From contig JAOVVO010000320.1 in assembly GCA_028564675.1 (NCBI GenBank), forward strand, positions 1-64,000: a DNA stretch of 64,000 bases, written 5' to 3'. The position numbers and the translations under genes are program-made. Below the pieces are notes generated by a model, which ran no database searches, was not told the origin of the DNA, and worked only from the letters and a program-made list of their open reading frames with translations. This document shows, piece by piece, positions 1-11,575 of this stretch. This stretch comes from Onchocerca lupi. Taxonomy: Eukaryota > Nematoda > Chromadorea > Rhabditida > Onchocercidae. Within the stretch, counting starts at the first letter, position 1. Every line of letters starts with the position of its first letter.

Positions 1-1503
1 GGTGTGGTTAGAGGGTTTATTGACTCCGCCGTCCTTTTCTTCCCTCATCCTCCCTCTGCCTCCCATCTCTCTCTCCTTTTCCTGAAAAATGATATGGTTA
101 GCAATAATAATTACGATTAATTAATAATAATAATTAGTAATAATAATAAAAACGGATAATAATAAATGGTACTGAACAATAATAAATAATAAATAGTAAT
201 AAATAATACTGAATGATAATAAATAATAACAAATAATTAATCATTCCTTTGTAACATTCAACTAGGGTCAATATCGATCACCTCTCGCGCCAACAAAAGC
301 GCATCATCATTACGACAAAGGCGCCCTATTCGAATGCAAGGTTGTGTCAAAATTAGAAAGTAATCAGTGCAGGACTTCCGGAGTTTTGTGGTGACAAACA
401 AAGAGCATTTACATTTTTATTTGTATAGATTAAAGCATAAATATGCTGCTAAGTGATTGTATCCCAACAGTCCAACAAATGGACATGAAAGAATTTGAAG
501 GCTCTCAGCATTAACAAATGATTCAATAGGATTATGGGGAAATTATTGGAAATCAGTAGATTCGTAGCTTCAGTCGAATAGTCCAGATATCCCAGAGCAT
601 AGAGCATATTAGGACTGGAAATGAACTAGGAAATGATAAAGCAGATAAATCATTCAACAGTAATCTAATGCATCTTTGTAGTCCAGATCCCGGAAGTAAA
701 CTGATATTGCCAGAATTACTTTATTGCCAGAACAACACTTAGATATTAATTATATTCCAAACTTCATTAAAATCATTTTCCCATCTTTTTATCTTTTGTT
801 ATTGTTAGGATACTACTAAGCAGCATTTATTGATATTTAATATAAAATTAAATATATAAAATAATGCTGCATCATTGGAATCTGACAGAAGTGATCGATA
901 CTGTGGCTGCCATCATAAAATAATGATGATATATGGAACTATTGTGCTGCATACTTTCAACATCTGCTATCATAGCATTTATTATCAGCTTCTGAAGGAT
1001 TCTATTTGAACTCTGAATTGTAGTTAAAGTTTTAGTCGTCATATATTATGTGCAATTTAATTTTAACTAATACTAGAAGTAATTCTAGTTTTTATTTCTC
1101 AAGTATTAATAATAAGATATCAATCTCTTGAAATAGCTCGCAAATGAAAGCCTCAAATTTGCATCATGCCTATTAGCTGACCTTGTAATTAATTAACTCC
1201 TCTTATCTAAAAATATATTTCACTTCTGCAGCATATCACTGGAATGGAGAAAATGATGTTGTGTTTACCTTTCCAATCATCATAAACATTTTACTCCATC
1301 TTTAAAATAACTATGTATACATTTTCCAGGACAAAGTTCAATGTAAATAGATACTCATATTTTAATAAATAGGAGAGGAAGAAGGAAGTTAAAAATCACA
1401 TATTCGATAGATTTAAGTTATCAAAAAAAAGTAATAAAGTCACACTCGATAAACTAAATTTATATTAGCGGAACAAGTTTTAACAATACTAACAATTGCG
1501 AAA
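1..1503. other. Intergenic / downstream region of the ADA2 gene
   Basis: No gene is supported here. Positions about 105-240 are a degenerate TAA/AAT-rich low-complexity tract. About 284-431 is a copy of a dispersed repeat (separate entry). Positions 820-870 can form an imperfect hairpin (GCAGCAT... / ...ATGCTGC) around an A+T palindrome. Positions 430-1000 are less A+T-biased than the rest and may be old repeat sequence, but no open frame or known domain was recognised. The 3' untranslated region of the minus-strand ADA2 gene must lie at the right end; no AATAAA signal was seen close to its stop. Confidence 0.6.
284..431 (+). repeat. Dispersed short repeat, copy A
   Basis: This shares the core CCTATTCGAATGCAA and the right-hand end (CATTTACATTTTTATTTGTATAGAT) with copies at 18240-18421, 26733-26938 and, on the opposite strand, about 11427-11575. 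The left terminal repeat seen in the 18240 copy is not recognisable, so this copy is truncated or strongly diverged. It is non-coding. Confidence 0.6.
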
Positions 1504-4500
1504 TTATGAGAAGCCTCTCAAATTCTTGATTCCATCCAATTTGATATTTTTCAGCTTCAAAATCCTTTCGTTCAAGTTGATGTAACCTAAAAACACCATT
1601 TCAAATAACAAAAGTACAATTATTTGTGATCAAAAATTTAAACTCATTTTAATGCTGAAAGAAAAATTATAGTTTGAAGGCAAGGTAGAGAGCTGGAAAA
1701 ATCTTTTTCTTTTTTTCGAAATAGAGAAATAAATCTTGTAATACCTGTGATAGCATCAAGTAATTGCTTTAATTCCGATTGTCTTACTACTTGATAAGTT
1801 TTCTTCATAAATGAATGAAGCAGTTCACACTGGCGTACCGAAGCTGAATATTGCTGACTGTGGATCAAATTTCGACGAGTTTCTTCTATTTTCTGTAAAA
1901 TTATATATTATCTCAGTTAACAATCTTGTTTCCATAATCAAATAATTCTCATTAATATAGAAAGAAAATACTTTAAGATAATAAAGAATAAGCCTAGATG
2001 ATATGGTATATACATTTTTCACGAAATAATTTTCTGATAATTTCATATGTAAAAAATTTTTTTATTGTTGGAAGATATCGATGTTGATTATCACTTACCA
2101 ATATTAATGTTACATTAGTGGTTACAGAGTACAGCTGAAAAAAGCAAAAAAGAAATACTATTCATAATTTTTATGAGCTATACAAAAATAATTACCTTGA
2201 TTTTATCAAAAAATTTGTTCACAAGTTCGTATTCCCTTACAGTTGCTTTCTTCGCTCTTCTCTGTTTCAAGATTCGATTATATTTCTGCACTTTCGCTAA
2301 TTTTACAGCTAAAAAATATGTGATAATGAGATTAAATAGATCTTGATGGCTGCATGAGAATTCAATAAGATTATTATTTGACTTCTATAGTGAAATGAAT
2401 TAGTTTCTTTCATTTTTTTAAATAACAGCTCTTCCACTGCTAATTATACCTGCAGTTATAAGTTAAAAATCTTCTCACGACGCTGAAAAGTATAAAAAAC
2501 CATACGTCTAATCATCATTAAGCAACAGTTTCATTTCCAATGGTTGATATCAAATAAAACATTCCAAAACCAATAATAAAAAACTTGCCACTTTCAAAAG
2601 CACTATCTTCATCTGTATCAGGCTCTGGTTGTAACATTAAACGACTAATTAACTTTTCTGCATCATTCATGAATTCCTGGAAATTTTCACTATATCGAAA
2701 AATCAAATATATGGGATCAAATATAAGTGAAAAAAAAATCGAATGAAAGATTTAGAAGATATTTTTCAATGAGGGAAAGAAAAAATCTTTGTTTTGTACT
2801 CAGAATAAAAAAAGTCAAAGAAGTAAAAACAGGGATAAAAACCCATTAGTACTGACCCATTCAAAATCCTCTCTTTCTGGCATATATCCCAGTAACTGAA
2901 GATCGCTATCCTTCAATTTTGAACGTTCTTCTGCACCGAAAGGTAATAATGGAACATTTGCATAGAATTGCTCTGGATAAAATTCTCGTAATTGTTTCTT
3001 CACGTCTTCATTTATTTTAATCATAAGTTTCCCTTTGTATGCCTTCTGAAGAAAGCATAAATTAAACGCATTCCTGTTGTTTTTGTTTCTTTATCTATGA
3101 TATACACTAAACATACCATTATTATGCTGAATGCTGCTGCTGCAAAAAAAAAAAACCTGGTGATATAATCAATATCACTTTAGCTGCTATCACTGTCACA
3201 AAAAATCTACAATATTGAAAAATATAAAATTAGAAGAAAACCTCAAAAAAATCCAACAATCACCTTTAAAAATAATTTCTCCCTAATGTCGTTTTTTCGC
3301 CTCTTCCTTCCAACTCGTTTCAATTGTAGTACTGGTTTCTTCTTTTCATATTTTTGTTCCGGTTCCGGTTCCGGTTCTAAAATTCATTAGTATCAAGATC
3401 ATTGTGTTTTTAGTAATTCGTTTTTACCATTTAATCATAAAATTCTTACCTTACGATTTTCCATCTTTACCAAATGCACCATCTTTTTGCAAGCTACGAA
3501 AACTCTCGCTACTTTTATTATGAATATTAAACGAAGAATAATAACATAATTAACAAAGGACTACAAGTGAGCCAAATTCGAAAAATACATAATATATAAT
3601 AATGAAATAACCAACCACTTCCTTCATCTGTACTCGGCAAGGCGTCTGATGAGTTTCGGTAAATATGGGCACTACGACTACCCCTTTTCTTTGAACAGAG
3701 TGTTGATAACTCAGTCTTATAATCATATGAATTACTACTCTCTGAATTAGTTGTCCCATCATCATCGCTCTAAAAATGACATGAAAAAATAATCAGCTGT
3801 TATTTTACATATATTTATGCAGAAATTTGGTGCCAACCGTAAATGAACTTACTTCATCAAAATCACTCACAGAAAGTAATCGTTTTCTTTTTCCTTCGTT
3901 GTCTGTCTGGAAAAAAAATACATATATACGCCAACTGTGAGCCATCTCTTTCATTCAATCGCCTTCCGAGAGCGATTTAAGTAAGGTAATCTTAGATAGG
4001 GTAATCAACCTAGATCAATAGAAAAAATCGTTTAATCATGGTAGTATAAAAATGAAATGAAAATAAACTCACTCTGAAGAATTCCACAGAAAATGGTGAT
4101 ACAGGAGGAGTTATGAGAGGTGGACCATCACTGCTTTCAAAATTGTGTTGTTCATCATTTTTTTTCGCTGAGCTTCGTAAATGAGAAGCATAAAATTCAT
4201 TCTTAAACTTCATTAAAGGCTCTTTGAATTGATCGAACCAATTTGGATCGTCAAAATTTACAGATTGGTTCCAGTCACGAAAAAATTCGGCAATATCTGA
4301 AAAGCAAACATATTTTCGAAGACTATTTCGATTGCTGAAATACAATAGATAAAGAAAATAAATAAACCATACACTGCCAATTTGAACTATCGACCGCATG
4401 TCCTTGACCAGTCACATCTGAATCAGAATGTAGCAAACTCATTTCTTCATTTCTATGATTATTGACATACGGCCTGGAAAATAACAGTATCGAAATAAAC

Positions 4501-6396
4501 ATAGAATTTGATTCCCTAAAATTCATCGCCTTTCTATTAGTTTAAAATATGATGGTTAAATATTGATAAAACTGTTCTAAAATGTTTTGTAAGGACAAAA
4601 ACTGCCCGGAGGCAACAGATACAATCATAAAAAAAAGTCAAATCTGTTGGACGAGATATTTCACATGCAATTATCTGCGAGACATTTTACCATCGAATAG
4701 GAATAACTGTGCGAAAAAAAGAGAAACTAAAAGCGAGGAACCGGAAACAAGTAACTAAATTAGATTTGTACAATCACTTTTTTTTTTTCAATGGATTATA
4801 TCATAGCAAAATCCGAGAAATTCTGCTAGAAGAAATATTCTAATATTTAATTTTTTTGCCAGGAAAAGAATGAATCATATGAATAAAATTTTGAATCGAT
4901 GTTTCTATTATTAAAAATAATCTATCTTTATTACAAAAGCTAAACATGAAACAAACATAACAAAAAATTACCCTGAACTAACACCTGCCGCATATCGACC
5001 TAAGGGACCACGTATAAAAACTTGATCAAAACGTTTTCTGGCATCATCGGCAGTTTTATCGGTATCCAAATCTGATGCAATTTCTTCCCTGGATGATGAA
5101 CAATGACAAATACAACAATATAAAATTATCCAGTGATGAAAATCCTTTCAAATTTTCCAAACAACAACATTTTTCAATTTCAAATAGTTCAAAAAGATAA
5201 TTGTACCGTAAAGATATATTGAACTGGAGAATGATAAAATGATGCTTTTTATTATTATACTATATTTCCAGTAAGAGTTTTAGGGTTTTTAAAATTTGAT
5301 GTATATATAATCAAAAACAAAAGATCACTGTAAATCGGCATCCAATCATCTGCTTACCAGACTATGCATGACAGATTGTTTCATGACAATGCATACAATT
5401 GCATCATCAAATAAAGAATGACACAACAGGAAGATGAATGGAACTTGAATCTGTTTGAATTATGCCTATGATAAATATTATCAAAGAAATCACATAAAAT
5501 CAATAATTCGCATCGAAACATACCAATTGCCTAACTTGTGTTTATGAGCTGCTTTAATCAATTTCAAATCTTCTTTCCAACCCCAATGTTTATCAGATGT
5601 TGTTGGAAATAATGAAGGTCCTTTACGATCTATAACAGTGTACGCATGTCCACGTTTGTGAGGACCACATTCTGCACCCATCCGAAAACACTATAAATAT
5701 TATTATTATCATTATTATTATTATTATTATTATTATCTGTAAAAAAAAAGAAAATGTAAAATAACAGATATAAAAATTCCCTAAGTCATTCCCTGCTTAC
5801 ACACTAATGAAATGATTTATCTTATCATTCGAACTATCCACTTTTACATCTTACGATTAAATTTCAATACTAATTTTCGTCCTATCAATTATTTATAATA
5901 ATACCCAGTTTGAACCAAACAATATTCTTCATCGCTACATCTTATTCCATCTCACATCTGTCAGCTTTATCCTAACATCTTTTCATTCTTTACTTAGCAA
6001 CTGTAGTAATATTTCCATTAATATGAAAAAACTTCTTTTAAATGCTTAGCAAACAAGAATATTATTTAATTATCTAACAATTTTTCATCAAATGGAATAA
6101 ATCTCTTTGTTCTATTTCGATATAAAACATTTTCCAATATCTCATTTTTAAGATATAACTTTAACCAAAAATGCAAGATTAAAAACGATCGAAAAAAGTA
6201 AAATACATACAAAAACGCATAGTTTCACGTCAATTCCTTTCTTTTGACAATTATCGCATTGAATATAAATACACTTCACTGATGCTAATGAAATTTCACA
6301 ATTACAGCAAATAATCTTATCTGTAGCCATTTCGTTAACCTGAAAAAATCTTTATATTTAATTAAATAGATGAATTGCACTTACCATTGAATCCAT
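1504..6396 (-). CDS. TADA2B: ADA2-type transcriptional adaptor (TADA2B-like)
   Basis: Adaptor subunit expected to link GCN5/PCAF-type acetyltransferase to SAGA-like complexes in the nucleus. Exons, minus strand: 6385-6396, 6211-6339, 5524-5690, 4972-5088, 4373-4473, 4073-4296, 3853-3906, 3616-3769, 3455-3511, 3264-3376, 2857-3045, 2589-2676, 2196-2308, 2099-2134, 1745-1892, 1504-1586; all phases agree, product about 594 aa. Numbering from MATDK: ZZ finger at about 8-55 with C8-x2-C11, C25-x2-C28, C38-x2-C41 and H51-x3-H55; SANT domain at about 76-122 (GNWEEIASDLDTDK); FIRGPLGRYA follows, as in TADA2B. The ADA2 middle region has LLGYMPEREDFEWEF and DAEKLISRL, then a basic helix. The C-terminus fits the family RI-x2-L-x6-GI-x2-L pattern. 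No SWIRM domain is seen, which favours TADA2B over TADA2A. A Ser/Asp-rich and Lys-rich insert (exons 7-10) makes it longer than human TADA2B. The start is either 6396 or 6330. Exon 3455-3511 is the least certain. Confidence 0.9.
2588..2592 (-). other. Possible GC-AG intron donor in the ADA2 gene
   Basis: The intron 2309-2588 can start with GCAAGT after ...GAAAGTG (exon end 2589) or with GTGGCA three bases earlier (exon end 2592). Both keep the frame into exon 2196-2308, giving ES-A-VKLAK or E-T-VKLAK. GCAAGT matches the usual strong context of GC-AG introns, while GTGGCA is a weak GT donor. Confidence 0.45.
6340..6396 (-). other. Candidate 12-nt first coding exon plus 45-nt intron of the ADA2 gene
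   Basis: On the minus strand, ATG GAT TCA ATG (6396-6385) is followed at once by a consensus donor GTAAGT. A TTTTTTCAG acceptor ends at 6340, and GTT AAC GAA ATG continues in frame into MATDK. This gives an alternative N-terminus MDSMVNE ahead of MATDK. The ATG is preceded directly by GTTAG, which could itself be a trans-splice acceptor. If 6339 is instead a spliced-leader acceptor, translation starts at 6330. Both models fit the sequence. Confidence 0.5.
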
Positions 6397-6757
6397 CTAA
6401 CTATTCAAATTATCAAAAATATTTGACCAAACCATATTCGATTGTGGTACTCGAGAAGAAAAAAAGACAGAAAATTTAGCATAAATGCAAAGATTAAGTG
6501 GACAAACGAACATCCCTGATCTCGACCTGATAATCTCAGAAATGTGACATCCCGGGGAATATGCCTAGCACCGCAAAAAGGTCAAATTGATACTAAAGGA
6601 TTTTTCGCTGCTATCGTTCCCATTGCAAGCAATCGTTTGCAGAACCATGCGTTATTAGACGGATGAAATATTTGAATGTCATAGATATGATTTACCATGA
6701 ATGTATTAATTTGTTGAGGTCATCAGTTGAGGAACTATCTTTCTCGCTTGTGTAACT

Positions 6758-7056
6758 CGAGAAATTGTTATCCTCTTCACGTACACGATTCGAGAACTAT
6801 TGTCCTCTTCACGTACACGATTCGAGAGCTATTGTCCTCCTCACGTACACGATTCGAGAACTATTGTCCTCTTCACGTACACGATTCGAGAACTATTGTC
6901 CTCTTCACGTACACGAATCGAGTACTGTTGTCCTTTTCACTTATACGACTCAAGAACTATTGTCCTCTTCACGTACACGAATCGAGTACTGTCGTCCTTT
7001 TCACGTATACGACTCAAAAACTGTTGTCCTCTTCACGTATGCAATTCGAAAATTGC
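6758..7056. repeat. 32-bp minisatellite array, nine units
   Basis: Units start at 6758 (33 bp), 6791, 6823, 6855, 6887, 6919, 6951, 6983 and 7015 (32 bp each), with a partial tenth from 7047. The consensus begins CGAGAACTATTGTCCTCTTC and ends ACGTACACGATT. The last four units form two copies of a 64-bp higher-order repeat (variants CGAGTACTG... and CAAGAACTA.../CAAAAACTG...). Since 32 is not a multiple of three, the same peptide pattern appears in all three plus-strand frames, all of which stay open; these are not genes. The array lies about 360 bp upstream of the ADA2 first exon. Confidence 0.95.
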
Positions 7057-7380
7057 CATTTTTAAGTACATCAAGGTTTGATACAAATTACGGGGTAACT
7101 CTACGTCATGCTAACTGTTTCCCGTGTATCATCCTCATCCCCATTTGTCAAGCTGAAGAGTAAGTTCGAGAATCCCGTTGTGAAAGCATGCAAAATATCG
7201 CTATTACTAAAATGAAAAATGACCTTTCGGTTCAAGATTTATTGACCTCTTTCCATTCGATAGCATCTATCATACTTATTCTTTATCACCACTATAACTC
7301 TTTTATATGCTTATTCTCGAAATAAAGTTCAACAATTGATTATTATTTTGATGACCTTTCACTTTTTTTGATGACCTTTC

Positions 7381-7454
7381 AATCGAGCATTAAGAGATAT
7401 CTCATTTAATTCTATGCCTATCTTCAAAATATTTTTTCCGCTTAATGCTCGATT
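7381..7454. repeat. Inverted-repeat element with 14-bp perfect arms
   Basis: AATCGAGCATTAAG (7381-7394) is the exact reverse complement of CTTAATGCTCGATT (7441-7454), leaving a 46-nt loop. A direct repeat of TTTGATGACCTTTCA lies just upstream. It could be a miniature terminal-inverted-repeat element or a hairpin transcript. No coding capacity is seen. Confidence 0.7.
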
Positions 7455-10228
7455 AATCATACTGTATGCGATGAGATCAGCACTTCAAATCTGTAAATCA
7501 CATATGTTTTTCGGAAAATTAAAAAAAAATATAATTATTTCAATTGAGAGTATTGTAAGACAATGTGCAGTATTTAAATTCGAGACTCGCCTCAGTTCCA
7601 TTTTTATTTTCTTCAAAATTTCAAGACTTGCCTCAATTTTATTTCCATTTTTTTTTTTTTTAATTTAACAAAATTACTTTTCAAAATTTATTCCATTACT
7701 CTAAGTTGAATATCAAAATGCTGTACTAATTGAAGTAACATATTTATGCACAAAACATGGTTTTGAGAAACTTCACTAGTTTTTTCTTTTCCAGAAAACT
7801 TTTTTCTTTTTTTCTTTTTTTTTTTTTTTGTTAGTTTAATCTTTTTAAAAAAAATGGAATGGAAGAATAAGTAAGTGATCAAAATTTATTTTATATTTAT
7901 TTGCTTTTTTATCAATCAATTTGTTAAGTTTCAAGAAATCAAGGAAAATCAACATAATAATAATTTTAGATATGAATGAATTAGCATAAATGATAAAGTT
8001 GAAATGCATTATTTTTAAACAAAATTTCATAGAAAATGTATTTTGCTTTTGTCAATGTATTTTAATATCTGATAATCGTATTTTGTGCAAAATCATACAA
8101 AGCTAATAGCTTTTCATTATTTTTTAGAATCATTCAATTTGCATATATTTTGCATTTATGAAAATCGTAAGACATATTTCTGGATCTAAAATTCATTCAG
8201 TTGATTCTAAAATCTATTTAATTACAATTTATTGTATGAAATTTAGATATAAATTGCATGAGAACGAACAATAGATCATTGAGCTTTTCTTTTTGTTTCA
8301 GAGTTTATATATATATTATTTTGTGCGAATTAGTAAAAATTATTACTTTTTATAATAAAAATTTTTCTCATTAAAAAAAAAAAAAAAAGAAAACTGAGCT
8401 TTTTTTTTTTTTTGGAATTCTTTCGAATTTTTAAGAGTTTATCAAGATATATTATGATCGATGATGTTTAAATTGAAATGCCTTAAAAAATGTTTCTTTC
8501 TAGAAACATTTCATCTTTTGAATAATTTTTTGTATAATTTTTTAATGATAGTAATAATAATAATAAAAATAATAATAATAGTAATAATGATCATAATTAT
8601 AGGTAACAATAATAATATTAATAATAATATTCGAAGCTTTGCAATAAATCTTTCAATGTATAAATTAATTATTGTTAGACAATTTTTATAATTTTTTGAA
8701 TATAATTTAACTTTTTTTTTTTTCTAAAAAAAATAACTGTTGCATGTTTTGAATACATCATTGCATCACCTGAATTGCTTGTCTTTTGTATTATCAAATC
8801 ATTTCATTTGCCATTTTTAGTATTATCATTTTGTTTATGAACGATTTTCGCTATTCCATAAAGATTTCATTCTTTCCATTTTGAGGAAAAAATTGTTTGT
8901 TTTGCATAAAATTTCCAAATATTATCATCATCTTTTTTCTTCTCCAATAATGATTATGTAATTGAAGCATAAAATGAAGCATACACATGATAAGATTCAA
9001 CATATATAATATCTCAAACAATTAAAAATAGTAACCACGAAACTATAAATTAGGTAATCATGGAAGAACATTGGTAATGTGAATATTAAAATTTCAATTC
9101 TTCAAATACTTCAAATATTTGATGAGCTTCTTTATCGCATTTCGAAAATTTCCTTTTTTCTCTTACATTATTTAACTTTATGAAAATGATACATAAAAAT
9201 AAAAAAAGTCAATTAAATGGTGATCGAACAAATTTTTATGCCTACATAGTAGCATTTGCATTGAAAAGAAAAAATCAAATCATCATTGTCATTACCTATC
9301 ATTTATTATTCTCTTATTATATTAATGAAGATTCAAAATAAATTCCTTTTTTTTTCAAAATTTTTCAAAAAATTTCAAATAAATTTAAGAAATAAATGAA
9401 TTGTTTGCTTTTTTTAATATGTAAATAGAACAAATAAGATAGCAATACATAAATATGGAAGAATTCCACTATTTTCAGCAATTTATAATTTCTTCCTCTT
9501 TCAATTGATATATTTTGTTATTTCATTCTATTCTCAGTAATACAAATAAAGATGATCGTTTCGAATGGAAATGAAAATGTTTTACTGTTAAATTTCGAGA
9601 TTTATCCAATTTTTAGACTTTCTTTTCTTGAAATACATCATTCTTCGTAAGATTTTCTCAATTTTTTTGTGATTACACAAAATTCCATGCTACAAAATAT
9701 CCGAAAAATCTCAAAAAATTACAATCAAACTTTTCATAACTAGGCTTTTTTTTTTTAAAAAATTTTTTTCTAGACCTTATTTTATAAAGAAACTTGAAAA
9801 ATTGTATAAGGTGATAGGCTTTTTTTTTTTCATTTTAACAATTCTTTTTTTGTCCTCTTCAAAGTATGGTTTTTTTCTTCTTTTTTTCAGCAATATTTTC
9901 TTATATTTTCCGATAAAATTCCCATCTAAGCCAAAGGAGCCAAAGCTGTCACTGACAATATGTGCAAACTGAAGCCTACTTTAAATCGATGAAAGTTTGG
10001 ATTGAAATTCTGAAGGCCATATGAAAATGAACAGAAGTGGAAAGAGTCCTAGGCCATGAAAGTTTTATAAACTCGTTCACTTAAAAATCAATACTGCAAA
10101 ATCATGTTCTTTTCTTCCCTTTTTCTCCAGATTTTTTTCTTCATTTTTTTTTTTTCTGAAGTAAAACTTAATTATCCATCAATTTAATTATCCAATTAAT
10201 TTATACTCTTCGAAAGTTTCTGCATCAA

Positions 10229-10481
10229 TTGCATCATATAAAAAAGAAGGGTAAATATGAGAAACATTCGAGATTCGATAAATCATTTCGGACAACGACA
10301 GACTTGAACCAAAATTGTTTTCTTCCAAAATTTTTTGAAGGAAATTTATTTTATTGGGATAAATTAGTTCATTGGATGGCTCATTTACAATTTTTCCTTT
10401 ACGGAATTACGTAAACAATATGTTCAAGCAGTGATTTATGGCGATCACGTAATGGATAAGTTCACGTACGTATTCATTTAA
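10229..10481 (+). pseudogene. Coding-like relic in two overlapping frames, unrecognised
   Basis: A 61-codon open frame (10229-10414) ends in HWMAHLQFFLYGIT. A second frame (10368-10481) continues with ELRKQYVQAVIYGDHVMDKF just where the first stops, and a GTACGT donor-like site lies at about 10465-10470. Base composition here is more balanced than in the surrounding A+T DNA, as in the true exons of the window. One frameshift would join the two parts, as in a decayed exon. I do not recognise the protein, and it may be chance. Confidence 0.2.
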
Positions 10482-11426
10482 TTTCTTACATTACGTTTTA
10501 CGTCTCGTTCCAATTTCTCAATGTTTCGTTCCAATTCTGTGCTGATTGATTGTAAAATGTATTATTTGAGAAAAGGACCCGGGATAAAAGTGATAAATTG
10601 AATGTGGATAAACAGAAGAAATGAAATGGTTGTTATTTGGAATAGTTGCAATATCTTTTCCTTTTTATTCATTTAATTGTAATTGAAATTTATTTAATTA
10701 TTAAAAATTTTTTTGCTTAAATTGAATTAAATAATGAAATTTCATTGATAACATATAAAATTAACCGATGTAAAAATGATGGCTAATAATGGATATTGAT
10801 TTGTTTAGTGATATAAGTATTATCTAGAAATTGTACTAAATAGCTTTTAAGTTTAATAGTATATTAAGAAGCTAAAGAAAGAAATTCATTTATTTCTAAT
10901 CATTTAATTGATCTTCTCGGAACTGATCTCTTTCTGATCATTCATTTCATTAATTCATCTAATCTATCTTGAAACATACTATATTAAAAGGGAAAAAGGC
11001 AACGATATAGGGTATAACTTTTAAATTATTCAATAAATCAAGAAGACAATGATTAGTTAAGATGGAAAAAAAAAATGAAACGAACGATTGTGATATTTGA
11101 TTTTTAACAGATGCAAATCATTGTATAATGTTGTGATCTTTGCTCAGGAAAATTGATTTTCAAAGATTATCACTTTCATCTGTCTAGAAAACATCTTTTG
11201 TTCCCTTTTTTTTTTTCTTTTCGAAAATTTATTTTAAAAATTTTGCAAATTAGTATGGTTTAAAAAGTTTAATATTTTTATTGATTTTTTTCTCTACTTT
11301 AATTGATGAGTAGATTTACATAATGATTAATCAGTTTCGATTTTTTTTTTTTTTTTTCAATCAGTCAATCAATTTGTACTTACGAAAATAGATAACGTTG
11401 ATAAATTGAATTTAGATACCGATAAA

Positions 11427-11575
11427 TTCATATAAATAAAAATGTAAATGTTTGTTGTTACTTGCTACAAAATATTTTAAATTCTTCACTAATTGATTTG
11501 AAAATTTCGACAAATCGTTGCATTCGAATGCTTAAACTAGTCCGAAAATTCCTAAAACAAGCGTTTTATCTATGT
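11427..11575 (-). repeat. Dispersed short repeat, minus-strand copy
   Basis: The reverse complement contains GCATTCGAATGCAACG, then AAATTTTCAAATCAAT, then ACAAACATTTACATTTTTA near its end. These align in the same order and spacing with the 18240-18421 copy. The match is clear at the core and terminal part and weak at the other end. No coding function is inferred. Confidence 0.65.

Noticed and set aside
6727..7163. Three overlapping 93-132-codon open frames with repeated Leu/Ser/Arg/Thr-rich peptides
   Set aside because: They are the same 32-bp minisatellite read in three frames, with no splice context or start signal.
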